Shown one piece after another: positions 38,511 through 51,942 of a stretch of DNA of 64,000 nucleotides. Position 1 is the first letter of the stretch. Each line of letters begins with the position of its first letter. Origin of the DNA: Calliopsis andreniformis (lineage: Eukaryota; Arthropoda; Insecta; Hymenoptera; Andrenidae); assembly GCF_051401765.1 (NCBI RefSeq), contig NW_027480595.1, positions 62,001-126,000 on the forward strand. Reading direction: 5' to 3'. Made by a program: the position numbers and the translations under genes. The notes under the pieces are model-generated. The model was not told the DNA's origin. It worked only from the letters and a program-made list of their open reading frames with translations, and searched no databases.

Positions 38511-39559
38511 GATTGAGGATTGAGGATTGAGGATTGAGGATTGAGGATTGAAGATTGGTTATTGATGATTGAAGGTTGAGGAATGAGGATTGAGGTTTGA
38601 GGATTGAGGATTGTGGTCTGAGGATTGAGGATTGAGGATTGTGCATTGAGGATTGAAGATTGAGGACTGGGGATTGAGGACTGAAGATTGAGAATTAAGG
38701 ATTGAGGATTGGGGATTGAGGGTCTAGGATTGGAGATTGATTATTGAGGATTGAAGATTGAGGATTGAGGATTGAGGATTGAGGATTGAGAATTGAGAAT
38801 TGAGGATGAGGACTGAGGGTTGAGGATTGAAGTTTGAGGAATGAGGATTGAGGGTTGAGGATTGAGGATTGAAGATTGAGGATTGGGGATTGAGGATTGA
38901 CGATTGAGGATTGAGTATTGAGGATTGAGAATTGAGGATTAAGGATTGAAGATTGAGTATTGAGGATTCAGAATTGAGGTTTGAGGACTGAGGATTGAGG
39001 ATTGAAGATTGAGTATTGAGGATTGAAGATTGAGGATTGAGGGCTGAGGATTGAGGATTGAGGATGATGTCTGAGGGTTGAGGATTCAAGTTTGAGGACA
39101 GAGGACTGAGGATTGAGGACTGAGGATTGAGGATGTGGTCTGAGGATTGAGATTTGAGGACTGAGGATTGAGGATTGAGGATTGAGGATCGGGGATTGAG
39201 GATTGAGGATTGAGGGTTGAAGATTGAGGATTCGGTATTGCGGGTTGAACATTGAGGATTGAGGATTGAGGATTGAGGATTGAGGATCGAGGATTGAGGA
39301 TTGAATATTGAGTATTGAGGATTGAGGAATGAGGATTGAGGTTTGAGGATTGAAGATTCAGTATTGAGGTCTGAAGATTGAGTATTGGGGATTCAGAATT
39401 GAGGTTTGAGGACTGAGGATTGAGGATTGAAGATTGAGTATTGAGGATTGAAGATTGAGGATTGAGGGCTGAGGATTGAGGATTGAGGATGAGGTCTGAG
39501 GATTGAGGATTGAGGATTGAGGATTGAAGTTCGAGGATTGGGGACTGAGGATTGAATAT

Positions 39560-41245
39560 TGAGTATTGAGGATTGACTCTTGAGGATTGAGGATCGAGGA
39601 TGGAGGATTGATGAGAGAGGACTGAGTGTTGAGGATTGAGTGTTGAGAATTGATGTTTGAGGATTGAGATTTGATTATTGAATATTGTGGATTGAGTATT
39701 GATCCATGAGAATTCAGGATATTCTATTGAGTATTGAGAATTGAGGATTGATGGTTGAGTATTGAGGATTGATGGCTGAGGGTTGTGCGTTGAATATTGA
39801 GGATTGAGGATTGAGGATTGAGGATTGATGATTGAGGATTGAAGATTGAGTATTGATGATTTAAGATTGAGGATTGAGGATTGGGGGTTGAGGTTTGAGG
39901 ACGACGACTGACGGTTGAGGATTGAGGTTTGAGGATGGAGGATTGAGGATTGAGGACTGAGGATTGAGGATTGAGGATTGAGCATTGAGGATTGAAGATT
40001 GTGGACTGAGGATTGAGGATTGAAGATTGAGTATTGAGGATTGGAGATTGAGGATTGAGGATTGAGGATTGAGGATTGAGGATGAGGGCTGAGGGTTGAG
40101 GATTGAGGTTTGAGGACTGAGGACTGAGGATTGAGGATTGAGAATTGAGGATTGAGGATTGAGGATTGAAGATTGAGGATTGGGTATTGAGGATTGAAGA
40201 ATGAGGATTGAGGATTAAGGATTGAGGATTGAGGATTGAGGATTGAAGATTGAGTATTGATGATTGAAGATTGAGGATTGAGGATTGAGGGTTGAGGTTT
40301 GAGAACGAGGACTGACGGTTGAGGATTGAGGTTTGAGGATTGAGGATTGAGGATTGAGGACTGAAGATTGAATATTGATGATTGAAGGTTGAGGATTCAG
40401 TATTGATGGTTGTGGATTGAGGACGAGGACTGAGGGTTGAATATTGCTGTTTGAGGTCTGAGGATTGAGGATTAAGGATTGAGGATTGGGGATTGAGGAT
40501 CTAGGATTGGAGATTGATTATTGAGGATTGAAGATTGAGGATTGAGGATTGAGGATTGAGGATTGAGAATTGAGTGTGAGGACTGAGGGTTGAGGATTGA
40601 GGTTTGAGGAACGAGGATTGAGGATTGAGGATTGAGGACTGAGGATTGACGATTCAGTATTGAAGATTGAGGATTGATTACTGAGGATTGAGGATTGTGG
40701 ATTGAGGTTTGAGGACTGAGGATTGAGGATTGAAGATTGAGGATTGATTACTGAGGATTGAGGATTGTGGATTGAGGTTTGAGGACTGAGGATTGAGGAT
40801 TGAAGATTGAGTATTGAGGATTGAAGGTTGAGGATTGAGGACTGAGTATTGAGGATTGAGGATTGAGGATTGAGGATTGAGGATTGAAGATTGAATATTA
40901 ATGATTGAAGATTGAGGATTGAGGATTGAGGGTTGTGGATTGAGGATTGAGGGTTGTGGATTGAGGACGAGGACTGAGGGTTGAGTATTGGTGTTTGAAG
41001 TCTGAGGATTGAGGATTGAGGATTGAGAATTGAGGATTGAGGATTGAGGATTGAAGATTGAGGATTCGGTATTGAGGATTGAAGAATGAGGATTGAGGAG
41101 TGAGGACTGAGGACTGAGGATTGCAGTTTGTTTATTGAGGATTGAAGATTGAGGATTGAGGATTGAGGATTGAGGATTGAGGATTGAGGATTGAGGATCG
41201 AGGATTGAAGATTGAGTATTGAGGATTGAAGTTAGAGGATTGAGG
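39560..41245 (+). repeat. 5.3-kb-offset block, copy 2
   Basis: Partner of 34,240-35,930, with the B core at 39,719 (CCATGAG preceded by GAT instead of GAA). Beyond about 41,245 the two copies separate, this one continuing into an AATTGAAATTGAG stretch that is shared with 42.75 and 60.0 kb. Confidence 0.78.
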
Positions 41246-42870
41246 ATTGAGGATTGAGGATTGAGAATTGAAATTGAGGATTGGGGATTGAGGATTGACG
41301 ACTGAGTATTGAGCATTGAGGATTGAGAATTGAGTATTGAGGATTGAAGATTGAGTATTGAGGATTGAAGATTGAGGATTGAGGATTGAGGATTGAAGAT
41401 TGAGGACTGAGTGTTGAGGGTTGCGTGATGAGAATTGATGTTTGTGGATTGATATTTGAAGATTGAAGAATGGGGATTGAGTATTGAAAAGTGTGAATTG
41501 AGGATATTCTATTGAGGATTGAGGATTGACAATTGATTGTTGAGGTTTTATGGCTGAAGATTGAGGATTCAGGATTGAGGATTCGTGGTGGTGGTTTGAG
41601 GACTGAGGATTGAGGGTTGAGGATTGAGGACTGAGGATTGACTCTTGAGGATTGAGGATTGAGGATTGAGGATTGAGTATTGAAGATTGAGGATTGGTGT
41701 TTGAGGATTGACGATTGAGGATTGAGCATTGAGGATTGAGAATTGAGGATTGATTATTGAAGATTGAGTATTGAGGATTGAAGATTGAGGATTGAGGATT
41801 GAAGATTGTAGATTGAGGATTGAGGACTGAGGATTGAGGATTGAATATTGAGTATTGAGGATTGAAGATTGAGGATTGAGGATTGAGGTTTGAGGGTTGA
41901 GGACGTGGACTGACGGTTGAGGATTGAGGATTGAGGATTGAGGATTGAGGATTGAGGACTGAGGGTTGAGGATTGAGGATTGAGCATTGAGGAATGAAGA
42001 TTGAGGACTGGAGATTGAGGATTGATGATAGAGGATTAAGGATTGAGGATTGGGGATTGAGGACCTAGGATTGGAAATTGATTATTGAGGATTGAAGATT
42101 GAGGATTGAGGATTGAGGATTGAGAATTGAGAATTGTGTGTGAGGACTGAGGGTTGAGGATTGAGGTTTGAGGAACGAGGATTGAGGATTGAGGATTGAG
42201 GACTGAGGATTGACGATTCAGTATTGAAGATTGAGGATTGATTACTGAGGATTGAGGATGGTGGATTGAGGTTTGAGGACTGAGGATTGAGGATTGAAGA
42301 TTGAGTATTGAGGATTGAAGGTTGAGGATTGAGGACTGAGTATTGAGGATTGAGGACTGAGGATTGAGGATTGAGGATTGAAGATTGAATATTAATGATT
42401 GAAGATTGAGGATTGAGGATTGAGGGTTGTGGATTGAGGATTGAGGGTTGTGGATTGAGGACGAGGACTGAGGGTTGAGTATTGGTGTTTGAAGTCTGAG
42501 GATTGAGGATTGAGGATTGAGAATTGAGGATTGAGGATTGAGGATTGAAGATTGAGGATTCGGTATTGAGGATTGAAGAATGAGGATTGAGGAGTGAGGA
42601 CTGAGGATTGAGGATTGCAGTTTGTTTATTGAGGATTGAAGATTGAGGATTGAGGATTGAGGATTGAGGATTGAGGATTGAGGATTGAGGAATGAAGATT
42701 GAGTATTGAGGATTGAAGATAGAGGATTGAGGATTGAGGATTGAGGATTGAGAATTGAAATTGAGGATTGGGGATTGAGGATTGACGATGGAGTATTGAG
42801 CATTGAGGATTGAGAATTGAGGATTGAGGATTGAAGATTGAGTATTGAGGATTGAAGATTGAGGATTGAG

Positions 42871-43353
42871 TATTGAGGATTGAAGATTGAGGACTGAGTG
42901 TTGAGGGTTGCGTGATGAGAATTGATGTTTGTGGATTGAGATTTGAAGATTGAAGAATGGGGATTGAGTATTGAAAAGTGTGAATTGAGGATATTCTATT
43001 GAGGATTGAGGATTGACAATTGATTGTTGAGGTCTTATGGCTGAAGATTGAGGATTCAGGATTGAGGATTCGTGGTGGAGGTTTGAGGACTGAGGATTGA
43101 GGGTTGAGGATTGAGGACTGAGGATTGACTCTTGAGGATTGAGGATTGAGGATGGAGGATTGATGAGAGAGGACTGAGTGTTGAGGATTGAGTGTTGAGA
43201 ATTGATGTTTGCGGATTGAGATTTGATTATTGAATATTGTGGATTGAGTATTGAACCATGAGAATTCAGGATATTCTATTGAGTATTGAGAATTGAGGAT
43301 TGGTGGTTGAGTATTGAGCATTGATGCCTGAGGGTTGTGCGTTGAATATTGAG
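42871..43353 (+). repeat. A'-B dyad, copy 3
   Basis: Cores at 42,991 and 43,271, spacing 280 bp. The A' half has the A-like left side (GGTTGCG, TGATGAG). Its B half has GTTTGCG and CATTGATGCCTGAG, shared only with copy 4. Confidence 0.8.
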
Positions 43354-43632
43354 GATTGAGGATTGAGGATTGAGGATTGAGGGTTGAGGATTGAAGATTG
43401 AGTATTGATGATTGAAGATTGAGGATTGAGGATTGGGGGTTGAGGTCTGAGGACGAGGACTGACGGTTGAGGATTGAGGTTTGAGGGTTGAGGATTGAGG
43501 ATTGAGGACTGAGGATTGAGTATTGAGGATTGAGCATTGAGGATTGAAGATTGTGGACTGAGGATTGAGGATTGAAGATTGAGTATTGAGGATTGCAGAT
43601 TGAGGATTGAGGATTGAGGATTGAGGATTGAG

Positions 43633-43680
43633 GATGAGGGCTGAGGGTTGAGGATTGAGGTTTGAGGACTGAGGACTGAG
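43633..43680 (+). repeat. Element D, representative copy (six-base unit GATGAG)
   Basis: Element D reads GATGAG, GGCTGAG, GGTTGAG, GATTGAG (or GATTAAG), GTTTGAG and then one or two GACTGAG or GACTAAG. The six-base GATGAG breaks the heptamer register. Copies recur across the window, for example near 1,910, 4,910, 10,950, 15,410, 22,270, 34,770, 40,080 and 60,865. At 36.48 and 57.04 kb the first unit is GAAGAG. Confidence 0.75.
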
Positions 43681-45894
43681 GATTGAGGATTGAGAATTGA
43701 GGATTGAGGATTGAGGATTGAAGATTGAGGATTGGGTACTGAGGATTGAAGAATGAGGATTGAGGATTGAGGATTGAGGATGAGGGCTGAGGTTTGAGGA
43801 TTGAGGATTGAGGGCTGAGGACTGAGGATTGAGGGTCGAGAACTGAGGATTGAGGATTAAGGATTGAAGATTGAGGATTGGGTGTTGAGGATTGAAGAAT
43901 GAGGATTGAGGAATGAGGATTGAGGATTGAGGATTGAGGGTTGTGGATTGAGGTCGAGGACTGAGGGTTGAGTATTGATGTTTGAGGTCTGACGATTGAG
44001 GATTGAGGGTTGAGAATTGAGGATTGAGGATTGAGGATTGAGGATTGAAGATTCAGGATTGAGGATTCAGGATTGAGGATTGAGGATTGGGGATTGAGGA
44101 TCTAGGATTGGAGATTGATTATTGAGGATTGAAGATTGAGGATTGAGGATTGAGGATTGAGAATTGAGAATTGAGTGTGAGGGCAGAGGGTTGAGGATTG
44201 AGGTTTGAGGAACGAGGATTGAGGATTGAGGATTGAGGACTGAGGATTGACGATTCAGTATTGAAGATTGAGGATTGATTACTGAGGATTGAGGATCGAG
44301 GATTGAGGATTGACGCTTGAGGATTGAGGATTGAGGATGGAGGATTGAAGATTGAATATTGATGATTGAAGATTGAGGATTGAGGATTGAGGGTTGAGGT
44401 TTGAGAACGAGGACTGACGGTTGAGGATTGAGGTTTGAGGATTGAGGATTGAGGATTGAGGACTGAAGATAGAATATTGATGATTGAAGGTTGAGGATTC
44501 AGTATTGATGGTTGTGGATTGAGGACGAGGGCTGAGGGTTGAGTATTGCTGTCTGAGGTCTGAGGATTGAGGATTGAGTATTGAGAATTGAGGGTTGAGG
44601 ATTGAGGATTGAAGATTGTGGATTGGGTATTGAGGATTGAAGAATGAGGATTGAGGATTGAGGATTGAGGATTGAGTATTGAATACTGAGTATTGAGGAT
44701 TGAAGATTGAGGATTGAGGATTGAGAATTGAGGATCGAGGATTGAGGATTGAGGGTTGAGGATTGAGGATTGAGGAATGAAGATTGAGTATTGAGGATTG
44801 AAGATTGAGGATTGAGGATTGAGGATTGAGGATTGAGGATTGAAGATTGAGGATTGGGGATTGAGTATTGACGATTGAGGATTGAGTATTGAGGATTGAG
44901 TATTGAGGATTGATTATTGAAGATTGAGTATTGAGGATTGAAGATTGAGGATTGATAATTGAGGATTGAAGATGGAGTATTGATGATTGAAGGTTGAGGA
45001 TTAAGGATTCATGTTTGAGGATTGAGGACGGGGACTGACGGTTGAGGATTGAGGTTTGAGGATTGAGGATTGAGGATTTAGGACTGAGGATTGAGGGTTG
45101 AGGGTTGTGGATTGAGGACGAGTACTGAGGGTTAAGTGTTGATGTTTGAGGTCTGAGGATTGAGGATTGAGAATTGAGGATTGAGGATTGAGGATTGAAG
45201 ATTGAGGATTGAGGATTGAGGATTGAGGATTGAGGATTGAAGACTGAGGATTGGGTATTGAGGATTCAACATTGAGGATTGAGGGTTGAGGATTGAGTAT
45301 TGAGGATTGACGATTGAGGATTGTGGAATGAGAATCGAGGATTGAGGATTGAGGATTCAAGATTGAGGACTGGGCACTGAGGATTGAAGAATGAGGATTG
45401 AGGATTGAGGATTGAGGATTGAGGATTGCAGATTGAGTATTGAGGATTGAAGATTGAGGGTTGAGGATTGAGGATTGAGGATTGAGCATTGAGGATTGAT
45501 GATTGAGGATTGAGGATTGAAGATTGAGTATTGAGGATTGAGGATTGAGGATTGAGGATTGAGGATTGAGGATTGAGGATTGAAGGTTGAGGATTGCGTA
45601 TTGAGGATAGAACATTGAGGATTGAGGATTGAGTATTGAGGATTGAGGATTGAGGGTTGAAGATTGAATATTGATGATTAAAGTTTGACGATCGACGATT
45701 GAGGGTTGCGGATTGAGGACGAGGACTGAGGGTTGAGTATTGATGTTTGAGGTCTGAGGATTGAGGAATGAGGATTGAGGATTGAGGATTGAGGATTGAG
45801 GATTGAAGACTGAGGATTGGGTGTTGAGGATTGAAGAATGAGGATTGAGGATTGAGGATTGAGGATCGAGGATTGAAGATTGAGTATTGAGGAT

Positions 45895-48800
45895 TGAAGA
45901 TGGAGGATTGAGGATTGAGGATTGATGATTGAAGATTGAGGATTGGGTGTAGAGGATTGAAGAATGTGGATTGAGGATTGAGGATTGAGGATCGAGGATT
46001 GAAGATTGAGTATTGAGGATTGAAGATTGAGGATTGAGGGTTGAGGATTGAGAATTGAAGATTGAGGAGTGAGTATTGGGGGTTGAGGATTGTGGACGAG
46101 GACTAACGGTTGAGTATTGATGTTTGAGGTCTGAGGATTGAGGATTGAGGATTGAGAATTGAGGATTGAGGATTGAAGATTGAGGATTGGGTATTGAGGA
46201 TTGAAGAATGAGGATTGAGTATTGAGTAATGAGGATTGAGGATTGAAGATGGAGGATTGAAGAGAGAGGACTGACTGTTGAGGATTGAGTGTTGAGAATT
46301 GATGTTTGAGGATTGAGATTTGATTATTGGATATTGTGGATTGAGTGCTGAACCATGAGAATTCAGGATATTCTATTGAGTATTGAGAATTGAGGATTGA
46401 TGGTTGAGTATTGAGGATTGATGGTTGGGGGCTGTGCGTTGAATATTGAGGGTTGAGTGATGAGAATTGATGTTTGAGGATAGAGCTTAGAAGATTGCAG
46501 GCTTAGTATTGAGTATTGAAACCTGTGAATTGAGGATATCCTATTGAGGATTGAGGATTCACAACTGATTGTTGAGGTCTGAGGGCTGAATATTGAGGGT
46601 TCAGTATTGTGGATTCAGGATTGAGGACTGAGGACTGAGGATTGAGGATTGAGGATTGAGGATTGAGGATTGAGGATTGAGGATTCAACGTTGAGGATTG
46701 CGTATTGAGGATAGAACATTGAGGATTGAGGATTGAGTATTGAGGATTGAGGATTGAGGATTGAAGATTGAATATTGATGATTGAAGATTGAAGATCGAG
46801 GATTGAGGGTTGTGGATTGAGGACGAGGACTGAGGGTTGAGTATTGATGTTTGAGGTCTGAGGATTGAGGATTGAGGATTGAGAATTGAGGATTGAGGAT
46901 TGAAGATTGAGGATTGGGTATTGAGTATTGTAGAATGAGGATTGAGGATTGAGGATTGAGGATTGAGGACTGAGGATTGAGTATGTGGTCTGAGGATTGA
47001 GATTTGAGGACTGAGGATTGAGGATTGAGGATTGAGGATCGAGGATTGAGGATTGAGGATTGAGGATTGAAGATTGAGGATTGGGTATTGCGGATTGAAC
47101 ATTGAGGATTGAGGATTGAGGATTGAGGATTGAGGATTGAGGATAGGGTATTGATGATTGAACATTGAGGATTGAGGATTGAGGATTGAGGATTGAGGAT
47201 TTAGCATTGAAGGTTGAATATTGACGAACGAAGATTGAGGATTGAGGATTGAGCGTTGTGTATTGATGACGAGCACTGAGGGTTGAGTATTGATACTTGA
47301 GGTCTGAGGATTGAGGATTGAGGATTGCGAATTGAGGATTGAGGATTCGGGATTGAAGATTGAGGATTGGGTATTGAGGATTGAAGAATGAGGATTGAGG
47401 GTTGAGGACTCAGGATTGAGGATTGAAGATCGATTATTCAGGATTGAAGATTGAGGATTGAGGATTGAGGATTGAGGATTGAGGATTGATGATTGAGTAT
47501 TGAGGATTGAAGATTGATGATTGAGTATTGAGGATTGAAGATTGAGGATTGAGGATTGAGTATTGGGGATTGAAGATTGAGGATTGAGGATTGAGGATTG
47601 AGGATTGAGGATTGAAGATTGTGGATTGCGGACTGAGTGTTGAGGGTTGAGTGATGAGATTTTATGTTTGTGGATAGAGATTTGAAGATTGCAGATTGAG
47701 TATTGCGTATTGAAAACTCTGAACTGAGGATATTCTATTGTGGATTGAAGATTGACAACTGATTGTTGAGGACTGAGTGCTGAAGATTGAGGATTCAGGA
47801 CTGAGGATTCAGGATTGTGGTTTGAGGACTGAGGATTGAGGATTGAGGATCGAGGATTGAGGATTCAGGATTGAGGATTGAAGATTGAGGATTGGGTATT
47901 GAGGATTGAACGTCGTGGATTGAGGATTGAGCATTGAGGATTGAGGATTGAAGATTGAATATTGATAATCGAAGATTGAGGATTGAGTATTGAGTGTTGT
48001 GGATTGGCGACGAGGACTCAGGGTTGAGTATTGATGTTTGAAGTCTGAGGATTGAGGATTAAGGATTGAGAATTGAGGATTGAGGATTGAGGATGGAGGA
48101 TTGAAGAGAGAGGACTAAGTGTTCAGGATTGAGTGTTGAGAATTGATGTTTGAGGGTAGAGATTTGATTATTGAATATTGTGGATTGAGTATTGAACCAT
48201 GGGAATTCAGGATATTCTGTTGAGTATTCAGAATTGAGGATTGATGGTTGAGTATAGAGGATTGATGGTTGAGGGTTGTGCGTTGAATATTGAGGATTGA
48301 GGATTGAGGATTGAGGATTGAGGATTGAGGATTGAAGATTGGTTATTGATGATTGAAGGTTGAGGAATGAGGATTGAGGTTTGAGGATTGAGGATTGTGG
48401 TCTGAGGATTGAGGATTGAAGATTGTGCATTGAGGATTGAAGATTGAGGACTGGGGATTGAGGACTGAAGATTGAGGATTAAGGATTGAGGATTGGGGAT
48501 TGAGGGTCTAGGATTGGAGATTGATTATTGAGGATTGAAGATTGAGGATTGAGGATTGAGGATTGAGGATTGAGTATTGAGAATTGAGGATGAGGACTGA
48601 GGGTTGAGGATTGAGGTTTGCGGAATGAGGATTGAGGATTGAGGATTGAAGATTGAGGATTGGGGATTGAGGATTGACGATTGAGGATTGAGTATTGAGG
48701 ATTGAGAATTGAGGACTGAGGATTGAAGATTGAGTATTGAGGATTCAGAATTGAGGTTTGAGGACAGAGGATTGAGGATTGAAGATTGAGTATTGAGGAT

Positions 48801-51800
48801 TGAAGATTGAGGATTGAGGGCTGAGGATTGAGGATTGAGGATGAGGTCTGAGGGTTGAGGATTGAAGTTTGAGGACAGAGGACTGAGGATTGAGGACTGA
48901 GGATTGAGGATGTAGTCTGAGGATTGAGATTTGAGGACTGAGGATTGAGGATTGAGGATTGAGGATCGAGGATTGAGGATTGAGGATTGAGGGTTGAAGA
49001 TTGAGGATTCGGTATTGCGGATTGAACATTGAGGATTGAGGATTGAGGATTGAGGATTGAGGATCGAGGATTGAGGATTGAATATTGAGTATTGAGGATT
49101 GAGGAATGAGGATTGAGGGTTGAGGATTGAAGATTCAGTATTGAGGTCTGAAGATTGAGTATTGGGGATTCAGAATTGAGGTTTGAGGACTGAGGATTGA
49201 GGATTGAAGATTGAGTATTGAGGATTGAAGATTGAGGATTGAGGGCTGAGGATTGAGGATTGAGGATGAGGTCAGAGGATTGAGGATTGAGGATTGAAGA
49301 TCGAGGATTGGGGACTGAGGATTGAATATTGAGTATTGAGGATTGACTCTTGAGGATTGAGGATTGAGGATGGAGGATTGATGAGAGAGGACTGAGTGTT
49401 GAGGATTGAGTGTTGAGAATTGATGTTTGAGGATTGAGATTTGATTATTGAATATTGTGGATTGAGTATTGATCCATGAGAATTCAGGATATTCTATTGA
49501 GTATTGAGAATTGATAATTGATGGTTGAGTATTGAGGATTGATGGCTGAGGGTTGTGCGTTGAATATTGAGGATTGAGGATTGAGGATTGAGGATTGATG
49601 ATTGAGGATTGAAGATTGAGTATTGATGATTTAAGATTGAGGATTGAGTATTGAGGATTGGGGGTTGAGGTTTGAGGACGAGGTCTGACGGTTGAGGATT
49701 GAGGTTTGAGGATTGAGGATTGAGGATTGAGGACTGAGGATTGAGGATTGAGGATTGAGCGTTGAGGATAGAAGATTGTGGACTGAGGATTGAGGATTGA
49801 GGATTGAGTATTGAGGATTGGAGATTGAGGATTGAGGATTGTGGATTGAGGATTGAGGATGAGAGCTGAGGGTTGAAGATTGAGGTTTGAGGACTGAGGA
49901 CTGAGGATTGAAGATTGAGAATTGAGGATTGAGGATTGAGGATTGAAGACTGAGGATTGGGTATTGAGGATTGAAGAATAAGGATTGAGGATTGAGGATT
50001 GAGGATTGAGGATTGAGGATTGAAGATTGAGCATTCAGGATTGGAGATGGACGATTGAGGTTTGAGGACCGAGGATTGAGAATTGGGGATTGAAGATTGA
50101 GTATTGGGGATTGAGGATTGACGATTGAGGATTGAGAATTGAGGATTGAGGATTGAGGAATGAGCATTGAAGATTGAGAATTGAGGATTGAACGTTGACG
50201 ATTGTGGATTGAGGATTGAGAATTGAGGATTGAACATTGAGGATTGGGGACTGAGTGTTGAGGGTTGAGTGATGAGAATTGATGTTTGTGGATAGAGATT
50301 TGAAGATTGCAGATTGAGTATTGAGTAATGAAAACTGTGAATTGATGATATTCTATTCAGTATTGAGGATTGACAACTCATTGTTGAGGACTGAGGGCTG
50401 ACGAATGAGGATTCGGGTTTGAGGATTCAGGATTGAGGTTTGAGCACTGAGGATTGGGGATTGAAAATTGAGGATTGAGGATTGAGGATTGAGGATTGAG
50501 GATTGAAGATTGAGGTTTGGGTATTGAGGATTGAACATTGAGGATTGTGGATTGAGTATTGAGGATTGAGGATTGGGGACTGAGGATTGAATATTGAGTA
50601 TTGAGGGTTGAGGAATGAGGATTGAGGGTTGAGGATTGAAGATTCAGTATTGAGGTCTGAAGATTGAGTATTGGGGATTCAGAATTGAGGTTTGAGGACT
50701 GAGGATTGAGGATTGAAGATTGAGTATTGAGGATTGAAGATTGAGGATTGAGGGCTGAGAATTGAGGATTGAGGGTGAGGTCTGAGGATTGAGGATTGAG
50801 GATTGAAGATTGAGGATTGGGGACTGAGGATTGAATATTGAGTATTGAGGATTGAGGATTGAGGATTGATGGTTGAGGATTGAAGATTCAGTATTGAGGT
50901 CTGAAGATTGAGAATTGAGGATTGAGGATTGAACATTGAGTACTGCGTGTTGAGGGTTGAGTGATGAGAATTGGTGTTTGTGGATAGAGATCTGAAGATT
51001 GCAGATTGACTATTGAGTATTGAAAACTGTGACTTGAGGATACTCTATTGAGGATTGATGATTGACAACTGATTGTTGAGGACTGAGGGCTGAAGACTAA
51101 GGATTGAGGATTGAGGATTGAGGATTGAGGAAAAGGGCTGAGGGTTGAGGATTGAGGTTTGAGGACTGAGGACTGAGGATTGAGGATTGAGAATTGAGTA
51201 TTGAGGAATGAGGATTGAAGATTGCGGATTGGGTATTGAGGATTGTAGAATGAGGATTGTGGATTGAGGATTGAGGATTGAAGATTGAGTATTGAGGATT
51301 GAATGTTGAGGATTGTGGATTGAGGATTGAGGGTTGAGGGTTGAATGTTGAGGTTTGGGGACTGAGTGTTGAGGGTTGAGTGACGAGAATTGATGTCTGT
51401 GGATAGAGATTTGAAGATTGCAGATTGAGTATTGGGTATTGAAGGCTGTGAATTGATGATATTCTATTGAGCATTGAGGATTGACTACTGATTGTTGAGG
51501 ACTTAGGGCTCAAGTTTGAGGATTCAGGATTGAGGATTCAGGATTGAGGTGTGAGGACTGAGGATTGAGGATTGAGGATTGAGGATTGAGGATTGAGGAT
51601 TGAGGATTGAAGATTGAGGATTGGGTATTGAGGATTGAACATTGAGGATTGAGGATTGAGGATTGAGGCTTGAGGATTCAGGATTGAAGGTTGAATATTG
51701 ATGAATGAAGATTGAGGATTGAGGATTGAGGGTTGTGGTTTGAGGACGAGCACTGAGGGTTGAGTATTGATACTTGAGGTCTGAGGACTGAGGATTGAGG

Positions 51801-51942
51801 ATTGCGAATTGAGGATTGAGGATTCGGGATTGAAGATTGAGGATTGGGTATTGAGGATTGAAGAATGGTGATTGAGGGTTGAGGACTCAGGATTGAGGAT
51901 TGAAGATTGAGTATTCAGGATTGAAGATTGAGGATTGAGGAT
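45895..51942 (+). repeat. 6-kb tandem duplication, copy 1
   Basis: This block is repeated immediately to its right with a period of 6,048 bp at the left end (864 x 7). After a 140-bp deletion in copy 2 the offset becomes 5,908 bp, and after a further 161-bp deletion 5,747 bp. Cassette cores at 46368, 46536, 47730, 48212, 49489, 50348 and 51040 all have a partner exactly 5,908 bp away. The copies differ only by scattered single bases, so the duplication is recent relative to the rest of the array. The left boundary is placed where the GAAGATGG-containing sequence first matches. Confidence 0.85.
46248..46639 (+). repeat. B-A composite, copy 1 (cores 168 bp apart)
   Basis: A B core at 46,368 is followed by an A4 core at 46,536, only 168 bp (24 heptamers) away, so that the B right end runs into the A left end (CGTTGAATATTGAGGGTTGAG). 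The same spacing is seen at 52,276/52,444, where the left part of B is deleted, and at 63,730/63,898 at the end of the window. In the first two composites the A core reads GGATATCC. Confidence 0.75.

Larger units (their letters stand above)
41700..44240 (+). repeat. 17-kb-offset block, copy 1
   Basis: Cores at 42991 and 43271 and element D near 43,780 lie 17,231 bp before their partners at 60222, 60502 and 61,012. At the left end the offset is 17,302 bp, because the partner has one more copy of a 70-bp subrepeat. At the right end it is 17,224 bp, a one-heptamer change. Shared rare sites include GGTCGAGAACTG, TCTAGGATT and GTGAGGGCAGAGG. Confidence 0.8.
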